Shown here piece by piece: positions 25,016-33,100 of a stretch of 64,000 nt of DNA. The notes under the pieces were generated by a model. That model was not told the DNA's origin, did not search any database, and saw nothing but the letters and a program-made list of their open reading frames with translations. The position numbers and the translations under genes are program-made. How positions within the stretch are numbered: position 1 is the stretch's first letter; every line of letters starts with the position of its first letter. Source of the DNA: Bacteroidales bacterium (GTDB taxonomy: Bacteria; Bacteroidota; Bacteroidia; Bacteroidales; JAGOPY01); assembly GCA_017991835.1 (NCBI GenBank), contig JAGOPY010000006.1, forward strand, positions 67,637 to 131,636. Direction: 5' to 3'.

Positions 25016-25848
25016 TTCAGATTGTATTGAAAAGATATAACAGGTGAAAATCCCAGATACTGATGATAAGATGAGGAAACTTCGATAAGTAATCTCTTTT
25101 TCCTCCATGCTGTACCGAATGAATAGCCGAATGGCAGCAAGCGGATGCCGCCCCGTATAAATACGGTTTCCCCGAAATTGTATTCCATTCCCGTTTTGAC
25201 GCATAAAGGGAAATCCATCTCCTTCTCCAGCTCGATTGCAACCAGGAAAGCCGGAGCATAGCGGTAAACCATCCCCAGATTGAAAACCGACGGCAATGTT
25301 GCATACCCTGAACTTTTATAATAGAGCCGAAATGGATTGAAGGTTGAGAAAGAGAGAGATACCTTAGCCGACAGGTCCACTGCTGTACCCAAACCATAGC
25401 TGACTTTGTGCACCGGATCAAATCCTTCGCCTGCCGACTGAATATGATAGACCAGGTTGATCCCGATCTTTACCTTTTCCCCGAATGGTCTGCCGTAACC
25501 AAGGCTCATTAATGCATCGCAGTAGGATGACATGAGCAATAGTTTCCCGGTAAAGCCCAGTCCTCCACGGCCTGCCGGCAGGATTCCGGCCACCGAATTA
25601 TACTGCATCTGCCCCGTTAAGTATTTATTTTCCAGGCATATCGAGATGGCTGGAAGGCAATCCCCTGCCAGCAGTGCCGGATTATTGGCTGCAGCCCAAA
25701 TCTCCTCGCTGACTGATGTGACCCCACCCATCGCAATACATCTTCCCCCTGCCGGCCCCGTCTGTCCGAATACCCGGCTCCATGAAAAAATACCCAGACC
25801 TCCGATAATCAAAAAGGCCATCATCGTCCCGATCATTTTTATTTTCAT
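25012..25848 (-). CDS. PorV/PorQ-like outer-membrane protein
   Basis: A 278-residue protein with a signal peptide (MKIKMIGTMMAFLIIGGLGI, ending near VFGQ) and the GRCIAMGGVTSVSEEIWAAA segment followed by NNPALLAG, the N-terminal signature of the FadL-like UPF0164/PorV family, then barrel strands. PorV-type proteins act in or near the type IX secretion system, carrying cargo at the outer membrane; PorQ-type and orphan members also exist. The start at 25848 is supported by a near-perfect Shine-Dalgarno sequence (TAGGAGGTG), rare in this phylum, and by the signal peptide; a longer frame to 25977 would run through the upstream element. Its stop overlaps the next start as ATGA. Confidence 0.75.
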   Translation of the reverse strand: MKIKMIGTMMAFLIIGGLGIFSWSRVFGQTGPAGGRCIAMGGVTSVSEEIWAAANNPALLAGDCLPAISICLENKYLTGQMQYNSVAGILPAGRGGLGFTGKLLLMSSYCDALMSLGYGRPFGEKVKIGINLVYHIQSAGEGFDPVHKVSYGLGTAVDLSAKVSLSFSTFNPFRLYYKSSGYATLPSVFNLGMVYRYAPAFLVAIELEKEMDFPLCVKTGMEYNFGETVFIRGGIRLLPFGYSFGTAWRKKRLLIEVSSSYHQYLGFSPVISFQYNLK

Positions 25849-25860
25849 AACACCTCCTAT

Positions 25861-25900
25861 ATTGCTTAATCCGTTTTTTGCCCCAATTATACCCGGTCGA
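25861..25900 (-). promoter_or_regulatory. Conserved 40-bp upstream element, copy B
   Basis: Second copy of the element seen at 6713 and 49440, with TGCTTAATCCG at one end and TACCCGG toward the other. It lies 12 bases upstream of the PorV-like start. On the minus strand this copy contains TATAAT inside the variable part. Confidence 0.6.
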
Positions 25901-25933
25901 TGCAAGAAAAAAATAACTTTGTTAAAAAAAAGC

Positions 25934-26587
25934 ATGGAAAAGATTATTTTTGACTTCCTTAACGAATTGAAAACCAATAATAACCGTGAATGGTTCCAGT
26001 CGAATAAATCCCGCTATGAAAAAGCCAAAAAATCGTTCGAATCATTCATTGATGAACTTATTCCGGTTATCAGGGGTATTGATCCGAATATCGATCTCAT
26101 AACAGCGAAGGATTGTGTATTCCGGATTTATCGCGATGTGAGGTTTTCACACGACAAATCGCCCTATAAAACCAATATGGGTGCCTATATTACCAGGGGA
26201 GGAAAGAGTTCACCGATGGCCGGGTATTATGTTCATTGCGAGCCCGGCGGTTCTTTCCTGGCGGGAGGTATCTATATGCCGCAACCTGATGTGCTGAAGA
26301 AGATCAGGGATGAGGTCTTTTATAAATATGATGAATTCAGGAAAATTATTGAAGACAAGGAATTTGTAAAGACTTTCGGACAAATTGATGATGACCAGAA
26401 GATGAAAAGTCCGCCCCGGGGATATCCAAAAGAATTTCCGGGAATAGCACTGCTGAAATTCCGGAATTACGCTGTGGCGCATTTTGTATCAGACGAACTG
26501 GCCTTAAGTGAAAAGTACCCGGAATATGCCAAAAAGGTTTTTAAAACACTTTACCCGCTTAACTCATTCTTTAACAATGTTTTTTAA
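25934..26587 (+). CDS. DUF2461 family protein
   Basis: A 217-residue protein of the TIGR02453/DUF2461 family, cytoplasmic by appearance. Signature segments are FLNELKTNNNREWFQSNKSR near residue 10, FRIYRDVRFSHDKSPYKTNM near 65, GGSFLAGGIYMP near 103 and RGYPKEFPGIALLKFRNYAV near 165. The function of the family is unknown. I chose the ATG at 25934 because the conserved region begins directly after it; an upstream open extension has no homologous look and lies over the divergent gene's signal sequence. Confidence 0.9.
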   Translation: MEKIIFDFLNELKTNNNREWFQSNKSRYEKAKKSFESFIDELIPVIRGIDPNIDLITAKDCVFRIYRDVRFSHDKSPYKTNMGAYITRGGKSSPMAGYYVHCEPGGSFLAGGIYMPQPDVLKKIRDEVFYKYDEFRKIIEDKEFVKTFGQIDDDQKMKSPPRGYPKEFPGIALLKFRNYAVAHFVSDELALSEKYPEYAKKVFKTLYPLNSFFNNVF

Positions 26588-26908
26588 GAGGTTTTTTTTA
26601 ATGATGACCGGGTACGACATTACCGTTAACTTGAGAATGATTCCGAAAACTGATTTAAATCAACCGTTAACTTATTTTATTTGCATCACGTGTAGAAAAA
26701 CTTGTATTTTTATCTCGGATTAATTGGTTAATTATTTCCTACTTCGGAGGCTTTTGAAGATTTGGTTAATTGGTTTACTTTACTTCAAAAGTCCTTTCTC
26801 ACCTCAAACTAGTAAGACTTGGCAAAAGCAACCCCGACGAGCTCGGGGTTGCTCTTTTATGGCAACCGGTATTTTCAGGATGGTTATAATTTCTGGAAAC
26901 AGTCAAGA
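26588..26908. other. Convergent intergenic region with bidirectional terminator
   Basis: These 321 bases separate the convergent DUF2461 and pyrF genes. I see no gene. The only clear signal is the hairpin at 26824-26857; the remainder is AT-rich with repeated TTAATTGG-like words. Confidence 0.7.
26824..26857. terminator. Bidirectional Rho-independent terminator
   Basis: A perfect 10-bp stem (GCAACCCCGA at 26828-26837 with TCGGGGTTGC at 26843-26852) is followed by TCTTTT on the plus strand and by TTTTGCC on the minus strand. It sits between two convergent genes and probably ends both. Confidence 0.85.
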
Positions 26909-27721
26909 TTATCCCATGAGAGAAGCCATCTCTTTCTGCATCTTCAGTGCTTCGTCTGCCGCCCTTTCGGCAAAGTCCTCTTTACTGGATGCGAAAATAA
27001 TGCTTCGCGAAGCATTGACCAGCAATCCAATATCCTTGTTCTTTCCGTAACGAACCACCTCCTGCAGGCTTCCTCCCTGGGCGCCGACACCCGGCACAAG
27101 CAAGAAATGCCCCGGGACTATACCACGTATGGTTTCCAGTTGTGCGGCCTGCGTCGCGCCAACAACAAACATCATATTTTCCTCCGATCCCCATTGTGAG
27201 GAGGTCCGTAGCACCTCCTCAAAAAGATAAGAGTCGTTGTGCCGGAGATACTGGAAATCACTGGCCCCTTTGTTGGATGTCAGGGCTAACAGCACAGCCC
27301 ATTTTCCCGGGTACGTCAGAAATGGCTGCACCGAATCTGATCCCATATAGGGCGCTACCGTCACGCCATCCACATCCAGGATCTCAAAAAAGGCTTTCGC
27401 ATACTGCCGGGAAGTATTGCCGATATCGCCCCGTTTGGCATCGGCAATCAGGAACACCCGGTCCTTTTTCATGTGCAGGTACGAAATCGTCTTCTCCAGG
27501 CTGATCCACCCTTTCAAACCGGTACTTTCATAAAAGGCCAGATTGGGCTTATAGGCAACGGCATAGTCGATCGTGGCATCGATGATCTGTTTATTGAATT
27601 CAAAAACCGGGTCTTCCTCGCGTAAAAGATGAGGAGGGAGCTTCTCAATCTCCGTGTCAAGCCCGATGCAAAGAAACGATTTCTTCTTATGGATGATGCT
27701 GATAAGTTCCTTACGAGTCAT
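26909..27721 (-). CDS. pyrF: Orotidine 5'-phosphate decarboxylase
   Basis: Catalyses the last step of UMP synthesis, OMP to UMP plus CO2. The 270-residue length and sequence fit the longer PyrF type found in Bacteroidota and actinobacteria. Active-site features include [24 protein letters not shown], the catalytic [11 protein letters not shown] (Lys/Asp charged network), [10 protein letters not shown] and the phosphate-binding [12 protein letters not shown] with [10 protein letters not shown]. It is the last gene of the purM-prfA-pyrF run, and a terminator follows. Confidence 0.96.
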   Translation of the reverse strand: MTRKELISIIHKKKSFLCIGLDTEIEKLPPHLLREEDPVFEFNKQIIDATIDYAVAYKPNLAFYESTGLKGWISLEKTISYLHMKKDRVFLIADAKRGDIGNTSRQYAKAFFEILDVDGVTVAPYMGSDSVQPFLTYPGKWAVLLALTSNKGASDFQYLRHNDSYLFEEVLRTSSQWGSEENMMFVVGATQAAQLETIRGIVPGHFLLVPGVGAQGGSLQEVVRYGKNKDIGLLVNASRSIIFASSKEDFAERAADEALKMQKEMASLMG

Positions 27722-27736
27722 GAAGCAAGGTTTAAA

Positions 27737-27800
27737 TTTTAATTCTTAATTCTTAATTCTTAATGACTGCCGACTGCCAACTGCCTACTGCCGACTGCCT
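27737..27800. repeat. Short tandem repeats between prfA and pyrF
   Basis: Three copies of AATTCTTA are followed by several ACTGCC(G/A) hexamer-like units (ACTGCCGACTGCCAACTGCC and onward). Such simple tracts are frequent between Bacteroidota genes and no function is evident. Confidence 0.8.
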
Positions 27801-28867
27801 CACACCTCCGCTTTCAGCCTCTCTGCATTTTCGGCAAGCTGCAGCTGATCAATCAGTTCCTGGATATTGCCGTTGGTGATTTCAACAAGGTTGTACAGGG
27901 TTAACCCGATGCGGTGATCGGTGACGCGGCCCTGCGGGTAGTTGTAGGTCCTGATCTTGGCCGACCGGTCGCCCGTCGAAACCATGGTCTTCCGCTTGCT
28001 GGAGATATCATCAAGGAACTTCTTGTACTCCATTTCATAGATTCGTGTCCGCAGAACTGTCAGGGCTTTCTCGTAGTTCTTGATCTGCGACTTCTGGTCC
28101 TGGCAACTCACCACGATTCCTGTTGGAATATGTGTTAGCCTGACGGCGGAGTAGGTCGTGTTCACCGACTGCCCGCCGGGGCCGGAGGAACAAAAGGTAT
28201 CTTTGCGGATATCGTTTTCCTTGATATCCACATCGAATTCATCCGCCTCAGGAAGAATAACAACAGAGGCTGCCGATGTATGCACCCGGCCCTGCGTCTC
28301 CGTCTTCGGTACACGCTGCACACGGTGCACGCCCGATTCGTACTTCATCTGGCCATAGACGCCATCCCCAATCACATCGAATATAACCTCCTTAAAGCCG
28401 CCGACAGTCCCTTCCGTGGCGCTGACCGGCTCGACTTTCCAGCCTTTGGTCTCACAGAATTTCAGGTACATCCGGTAAAGATCGCCTGCAAAAATGCTGG
28501 CCTCGTCGCCGCCTGTCCCCGCCCTGATCTCCACTACAGCATTCTTGCGGTCCTGTGGATCGGCCGGGATCAGCATCAGCCGGATATCTTCCTCCATCCG
28601 GTCGCGCTGCGCCGTTAGCTCCACAAGCTCTTCCTTGGCGTACGCCCGCATATCCTCGTCCTTCTCTTTGTCCAGGATATCTTTGGCCGTCTCCAGCGAC
28701 GACATCACATTGCGGTAGTTTTTGTATGCGGCGATAATAGGTTGCAATTCCTTGTAATCTTTGTTGAGCTGAATGTACTTCTTCATGTCGCCCATCACAT
28801 CCGGATCATTTATCTGCCGCTCTAAATCGAGGTACTTTTTGTGGATCTCCTCCAGTTTACCCAGCAT
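27800..28867 (-). CDS. prfA: Peptide chain release factor 1
   Basis: Terminates translation at UAG and UAA. The catalytic SSGPGGQSVNTTYSAVRLTH carries the GGQ that triggers peptidyl-tRNA hydrolysis, and HTSAASVVILPEADEF is the RF1 form (RF2 has HTSFAS). No programmed frameshift is present, also as expected for RF1. I place the start at the ATG at 28867 (MLGKLEEIHKKYLDLERQI), giving 355 residues as in the family; an ATG at 28900 would add 11 unlikely residues. It lies 66 bases downstream of purM. Confidence 0.96.
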   Translation of the reverse strand: MLGKLEEIHKKYLDLERQINDPDVMGDMKKYIQLNKDYKELQPIIAAYKNYRNVMSSLETAKDILDKEKDEDMRAYAKEELVELTAQRDRMEEDIRLMLIPADPQDRKNAVVEIRAGTGGDEASIFAGDLYRMYLKFCETKGWKVEPVSATEGTVGGFKEVIFDVIGDGVYGQMKYESGVHRVQRVPKTETQGRVHTSAASVVILPEADEFDVDIKENDIRKDTFCSSGPGGQSVNTTYSAVRLTHIPTGIVVSCQDQKSQIKNYEKALTVLRTRIYEMEYKKFLDDISSKRKTMVSTGDRSAKIRTYNYPQGRVTDHRIGLTLYNLVEITNGNIQELIDQLQLAENAERLKAEV

Positions 28868-28933
28868 AACCAAATAATTATTTGAATGCAAAATTAACAA
28901 GAAATCGACAGGTGAGGATTTAGATGGGATGAA

Positions 28934-30112
28934 TCATTCCGCGCTATAATCCAATATTTGATCCTCAAAACGGATTTCAAGCGATTTCCCGGATGCCGCT
29001 TCGCAACGACCGATCACCCGTGCACCAACGCCGAACCGTTCTGAAATACGGATTACCGCTCCAGCCGACTCTTCCGGAAGATAGATTTCCATCCGGTGGC
29101 CCATGTTAAACACCCTGAACATCTCTTTCCACGATGTGCCGGAGTGCTTTTGTATCAGTCCGAACAGAGGCGGGACAGGGAATAGATTGTCTTTTATTAT
29201 CCTGATATTCTCTATAAAATGAAGGACTTTGGTCTGTCCTCCTCCACTGCAGTGCACCAGCCCGTGAATCTGATCCCGGTACGATTGCAGAATCTCTTTC
29301 ATTACCGGGGCGTATGTACGGGTGGGGGAGAGGATGAGCTTTCCGATATCCGTGCCGGGAATCTCAGAGGGATCGGTCACCTGGAAAGGCCCCGTGTATG
29401 AAAGTTCCTGTGGCATCTCCGGATCCAGGCTCTCAGGGTACTTTTGGCGATAAACCTTATTTAAAAGATCATGCCGTGCCGATGTCAATCCATTGCTCCC
29501 CATCCCTGCGTTATAACTCTCTTCATAAGAAGCTTGGCCGTAAGAAGCCAGCCCGATGATAACATCACCCGGCCGGATACGGTCGTTGCTGATCACTTCG
29601 CTCCGCTTCATCCTGGCCGTAACCGTTGAATCGACAATGATAGTCCGCACCAGGTCGCCTACATCGGCCGTTTCACCACCGGTGGAATGGATTTCGATAC
29701 CATGGCTGCGCATCCTGGCCAGGAATTCTTCTGTCCCTTCGATGATTGCTGTGATCACTTCCCCCGGAACCAGGCGTTTGTTCCGGCCGATTGTTGACGA
29801 GAGCAGGACAGGACCGGTGGCACCCACGCACAACAGATCGTCGAGGTTCATCACGATCGCATCCTGTGCAATCCCTTTCCAGACCGACAGATCGCCCGTC
29901 TCTTTCCAGTAAATGTAAGCCAATGACGATTTGGTCCCGGCCCCGTCGGCATGCATCACTGTGCAATAGGCCGGATCGTTGCCCGCCACATCGGGGATGA
30001 TCTTGCAGAAAGCCTTGGGAAACAGGCCCCTATCTACGTTCTTAATTGCAGCATGGACATCTTCTTTGGATGCCGATACGCCCCTGAGAGAGTATTTGAG
30101 ATCATCAGCCAT
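28934..30112 (-). CDS. purM: Phosphoribosylformylglycinamidine cyclo-ligase (AIR synthetase)
   Basis: Performs the ATP-dependent closure of FGAM to aminoimidazole ribonucleotide in purine synthesis. The 392-residue product shows the PurM N-terminal domain (MHADGAGTKSSLAYIYW, GIAQDAIVMNLDDLLCVGAT) and the glycine-rich ATP-site GIEIHSTGGETADVGDLVRT, then DVIIGLASYGQASYEESYN and VFNMGHRMEIYLPEES. It is somewhat longer than the 345-residue E. coli enzyme, as usual in Bacteroidota. Its ATG overlaps the stop of the PorE-like gene by one base (TAATG), so the two are coupled. Confidence 0.95.
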   Translation of the reverse strand: MADDLKYSLRGVSASKEDVHAAIKNVDRGLFPKAFCKIIPDVAGNDPAYCTVMHADGAGTKSSLAYIYWKETGDLSVWKGIAQDAIVMNLDDLLCVGATGPVLLSSTIGRNKRLVPGEVITAIIEGTEEFLARMRSHGIEIHSTGGETADVGDLVRTIIVDSTVTARMKRSEVISNDRIRPGDVIIGLASYGQASYEESYNAGMGSNGLTSARHDLLNKVYRQKYPESLDPEMPQELSYTGPFQVTDPSEIPGTDIGKLILSPTRTYAPVMKEILQSYRDQIHGLVHCSGGGQTKVLHFIENIRIIKDNLFPVPPLFGLIQKHSGTSWKEMFRVFNMGHRMEIYLPEESAGAVIRISERFGVGARVIGRCEAASGKSLEIRFEDQILDYSAE

Positions 30113-32583
30113 TACTTCTTTTTCCGGAAGATAATTTGCTGCTGGGCATTGTCGATCGTATAATCGCCGATAGCATTGAAAACCGAATTGCCCATGACAA
30201 TCGGGTAGCTCAGGTTGCTGATCACCAGGAATTCCACGTTTTTAATCGAAACGTTGGCAATGGTCAGTTCTTTGATGACCAGTTTGGAACGGTTGGCAAT
30301 AGTACCATCGGCCAGGATCTCGTCAGGATTGCCGACAAAGTCTTCTTTCCCGATCGCCTTCGATGAAAGCAGTCTCAGTGCTTCGTTGACAGATATCTGC
30401 GGGATCAGCTTCGCATCGAATGTGAATTGTGCCGTGTACCCGTTGATAATGCAGGCAGCCGTGATGTTCCCGGTTTTGGGCGCCGGGGTGTATTTTAAGA
30501 TGTTATCGTCCGGATTGATCAGGATCTCAACGGTTTTGCCCAGTTCAACATTTTTCGGTTTGGGGACAAAATCCTTGCTGATCACCCTGAACTCGGTCCG
30601 CCTGTTTAACTGGTGAGCGGCTTCTTTTTCGGGCGTCGTTGCCAGCGAATCGATGTATTTCTCCGTAAGAACGGTTCCTTCCTTGAAGGTGAATCCGTCA
30701 CGGGTGATGTCTTTCAGCAAGAGCCTCGGGACCCTTTCCCCGTAGCCTTTAGCCACCAGTCGGTCAGGGTCAATGCCTCTTTCGATCAGGTAATCGACCA
30801 CCGACTGGGCACGGCGTTGCGACAGGATGTCATTTCTTTCTTCGGTGTCGCGGGCATCGGTGTGGGAGGCCAGCTCGATCTTCAGTGTCGGATTCTCATC
30901 CAGCGTCGTGATCAGCCCCTGCAGCGAATCCTGGTATTGCGGTTTCAAATCCCACTTAGCCAGGTCATAGAGGATCTCCGGCAGCACCACCGGTTCTTCC
31001 GGAATCGGTTCCAGGACGAAATTCCGCACCAGGTCTTTGCTTTTCTCATAACCTACGGTTGTTTCCCGCCCGCTGGCATTGAAATAGTTATCTTTTGATA
31101 CGGTCATCTCATAGGTGGTATTCGGCATGATCTGCGACTTGCCAAACATATAAACTCCGGTTTCGGAGGTTCTTGCGGTCATCGACGTCCCATCCGAACC
31201 GACAATATCCACACGCGCCCCCGGAATGACCTGCAAAGTCCGGTCATCCTTGACAGTTCCCGATAAAGTGAAAGCCACTGCGGGAATAACAAAGGAGTAA
31301 ATATCTTCCCTGGATTTTCTTCCACTCCGGTTTGATGAGAAAAATCCCTGTTCGCCTTTCGGCTGAAAAATTATAGCAAAATCGTCGGAGGAAGAATTGA
31401 TCGGGATTCCGATATTGACAGGTGTTGACCACATCCTGGCGGTATCGGGGAAGGTATAGAATATATCAAGTCCTCCCAGTCCGGGGTGGCCGTCGGAGGC
31501 AAAATAAAGCAGCGTATCGTATCTCAGGTAAGGGAATAGTTCATCGCCGGGGGTATTGATGCGGGGCCCCAGGTTGTACGGACGGCCGAACGGGCCTCCC
31601 GGTGTTTCCCTTACTGCTACCCAGATGTCTTTTCCTCCCATTCCACCCGGCCGGTTCGATGAGAAGTAAAGGATCATCTCGTCGTCGCTGACCGTGGGAT
31701 GCCCGACCGCTTCCGTTGAATCAAGCCCCAGCGGAATCAGGTCCGGCGTGCTCCAGGTACGGCCGGTCCGGTTTGATGTGTAGATCTGGCATCCGTTCTT
31801 GCGGCCTTCGTCGGTGGGGCAGCGGGTAAAATAGAGCCGGGTGTAGTTCTTGTTCATCATGGGCGCTCCCTCATTGGCCTCCGTATTTATGCCGCCCTCT
31901 TCGGCATCATCCACCAGAACCGGTGTGCTCCAGGCATCCTTGACATCTTTCCTCGACTGGAACAGGCAACTGAATCCCTGGTTGGTCCACTCGTCAATGC
32001 CTTTTCCTTTGCTTCCTTCGCGGGTGGAGGTAAAGATCAGGCTGTTGAAATTGTCACTGGCATAAGTCGGCGCAAAATCTGATTCCCGGGAATTTAATCC
32101 TTTCTCTTCCGAAATCTGGTATTTCGACTCGTATTCCTGCCAGTTCGGGATCTTTTCGCAGGCCTCCAGGCCATATTTTCCCCGTGGATCATCAGGGACT
32201 TTCTCAATATATTTGGTATAATACTCTTTTGCTTCAGTCAGGTTTCCGTCAGCTTTCTGGTAATCGGCATAATGAAGCAGGATGATGGGTTCTTTGCTGT
32301 CATAGCCATTCTTTATCAACCGTTTGTATTGGATATCGGCTCTTTTGAGTTCTCCCATCATCCGGTAGCATTCCGCCATACGAAAGGAGATCCGGTCACG
32401 CTCCACCGGGTTTTTTTTAAGCTTGGTATAGGCTTTCTGGTATTTTTCTACTGCAACCGAAAACCGTTCATCTTCAAATGCCTCGTCTGCCGTGCGGATA
32501 AAGGTCTTCTTCTGTCCGGCAGCCTGACTGATGGCCAGTATGGCAAATACCAGGAGTAATGTGTATCGGATAATATTTTTCAT
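30112..32583 (-). CDS. PorE-like multidomain OmpA-family protein with degenerate retropepsin-like tail
   Basis: An 823-residue periplasm-facing protein. After the signal peptide (KNIIRYTLLLVFAILAIS, cleaved near AAGQ) come TPR repeats (about 25-150), a six-bladed PD40-type propeller (about 160-440, blades such as LYFSSNRPGGMGGKDIW), a carboxypeptidase-regulatory-like domain (about 445-540), and an OmpA C-terminal peptidoglycan-binding domain (about 548-690, with KIELASHTDARDTEERNDIL). This order matches PorE of the type IX secretion apparatus, though other OmpA proteins share it. The last 120 residues resemble a retropepsin-like aspartic protease fold (IINGYTAQFTFDAKLIPQIS; IVMGNSVFNAIGDYTIDN), but the catalytic DTG/DSG is DAK at residue 723, so the domain is probably inactive. 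Start chosen at 32583; an ATG at 32601 is the alternative. Confidence 0.82.
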   Translation of the reverse strand: MKNIIRYTLLLVFAILAISQAAGQKKTFIRTADEAFEDERFSVAVEKYQKAYTKLKKNPVERDRISFRMAECYRMMGELKRADIQYKRLIKNGYDSKEPIILLHYADYQKADGNLTEAKEYYTKYIEKVPDDPRGKYGLEACEKIPNWQEYESKYQISEEKGLNSRESDFAPTYASDNFNSLIFTSTREGSKGKGIDEWTNQGFSCLFQSRKDVKDAWSTPVLVDDAEEGGINTEANEGAPMMNKNYTRLYFTRCPTDEGRKNGCQIYTSNRTGRTWSTPDLIPLGLDSTEAVGHPTVSDDEMILYFSSNRPGGMGGKDIWVAVRETPGGPFGRPYNLGPRINTPGDELFPYLRYDTLLYFASDGHPGLGGLDIFYTFPDTARMWSTPVNIGIPINSSSDDFAIIFQPKGEQGFFSSNRSGRKSREDIYSFVIPAVAFTLSGTVKDDRTLQVIPGARVDIVGSDGTSMTARTSETGVYMFGKSQIMPNTTYEMTVSKDNYFNASGRETTVGYEKSKDLVRNFVLEPIPEEPVVLPEILYDLAKWDLKPQYQDSLQGLITTLDENPTLKIELASHTDARDTEERNDILSQRRAQSVVDYLIERGIDPDRLVAKGYGERVPRLLLKDITRDGFTFKEGTVLTEKYIDSLATTPEKEAAHQLNRRTEFRVISKDFVPKPKNVELGKTVEILINPDDNILKYTPAPKTGNITAACIINGYTAQFTFDAKLIPQISVNEALRLLSSKAIGKEDFVGNPDEILADGTIANRSKLVIKELTIANVSIKNVEFLVISNLSYPIVMGNSVFNAIGDYTIDNAQQQIIFRKKK

Positions 32584-32644
32584 GCTACAACAGCAATTCA
32601 TACATTTTTTATTTAACGGAGAAGCATCAAAATTATTTGAATGA

Positions 32645-33001
32645 TCACCTGAAGTCGCCGGAATCCCGTGAGCCTATATGATTATTTTCTTCCGGTGGTT
32701 CTTTCCCGACTTCATCTGACGGTTTTGCCGCATCCTCAAAATCCTGTCTGATCTCTTCCGCAGACTTCTTTATATCTCTGTAAAACGAACCTTCGCCGTT
32801 CACTTCGTGCTCCAGCTTCCGGCTTTCTTTATTGATCTCCCGTTTGATTTCATCCGATGCGCGCCGGATTTCATTCATCCCCCTGCCGATCTTCCGGGCG
32901 ACTTCGGGTATCTTACTGGGCCCAAAAACCAGGAAAGCTACGAACAGGATGACCATGAGTTCACCTCCGCTGATATCAAAAAACAGTAGCATCTGTGGCA
33001 T
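32645..33001 (-). CDS. tatA: Twin-arginine translocase subunit TatA/TatE
   Basis: A 118-residue membrane protein of the Tat system, which exports folded proteins. It has one hydrophobic segment (GELMVILFVAFLVFG, residues 13-27), the hinge FGPSKIPEVARKIGRGMNEI with the FG-P motif, an amphipathic helix and a charged tail. No TatC lies in this window. It stands between secDF and the PorE-like gene, each on the minus strand; the secDF terminator at 33034-33079 precedes it. Confidence 0.9.
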   Translation of the reverse strand: MPQMLLFFDISGGELMVILFVAFLVFGPSKIPEVARKIGRGMNEIRRASDEIKREINKESRKLEHEVNGEGSFYRDIKKSAEEIRQDFEDAAKPSDEVGKEPPEENNHIGSRDSGDFR

Positions 33002-33033
33002 AGGGCCGTAATTGATAAGAACACAAAAGTAAT

Positions 33034-33079
33034 AAAAAAGGCTGGTTGTCCGGAAATTTTACCTCCTTGTCAACCAGCC
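33034..33079 (-). terminator. Rho-independent terminator of secDF
   Basis: GGCTGGTTG (33040-33048) pairs with CAACCAGCC (33071-33079) around a 22-base loop. Read on the minus strand the stem is followed by TTTTTTATT. It lies directly downstream of secDF. Confidence 0.75.
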
Positions 33080-33100
33080 CGGTTTTATGTAATGATTTAT

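Noticed and set aside
25532-25933. N-terminal extension of the DUF2461 protein
   Set aside because: The frame is open upstream, but this part is antisense to the PorV-like gene and its signal peptide; the family's conserved start fits the ATG at 25934.
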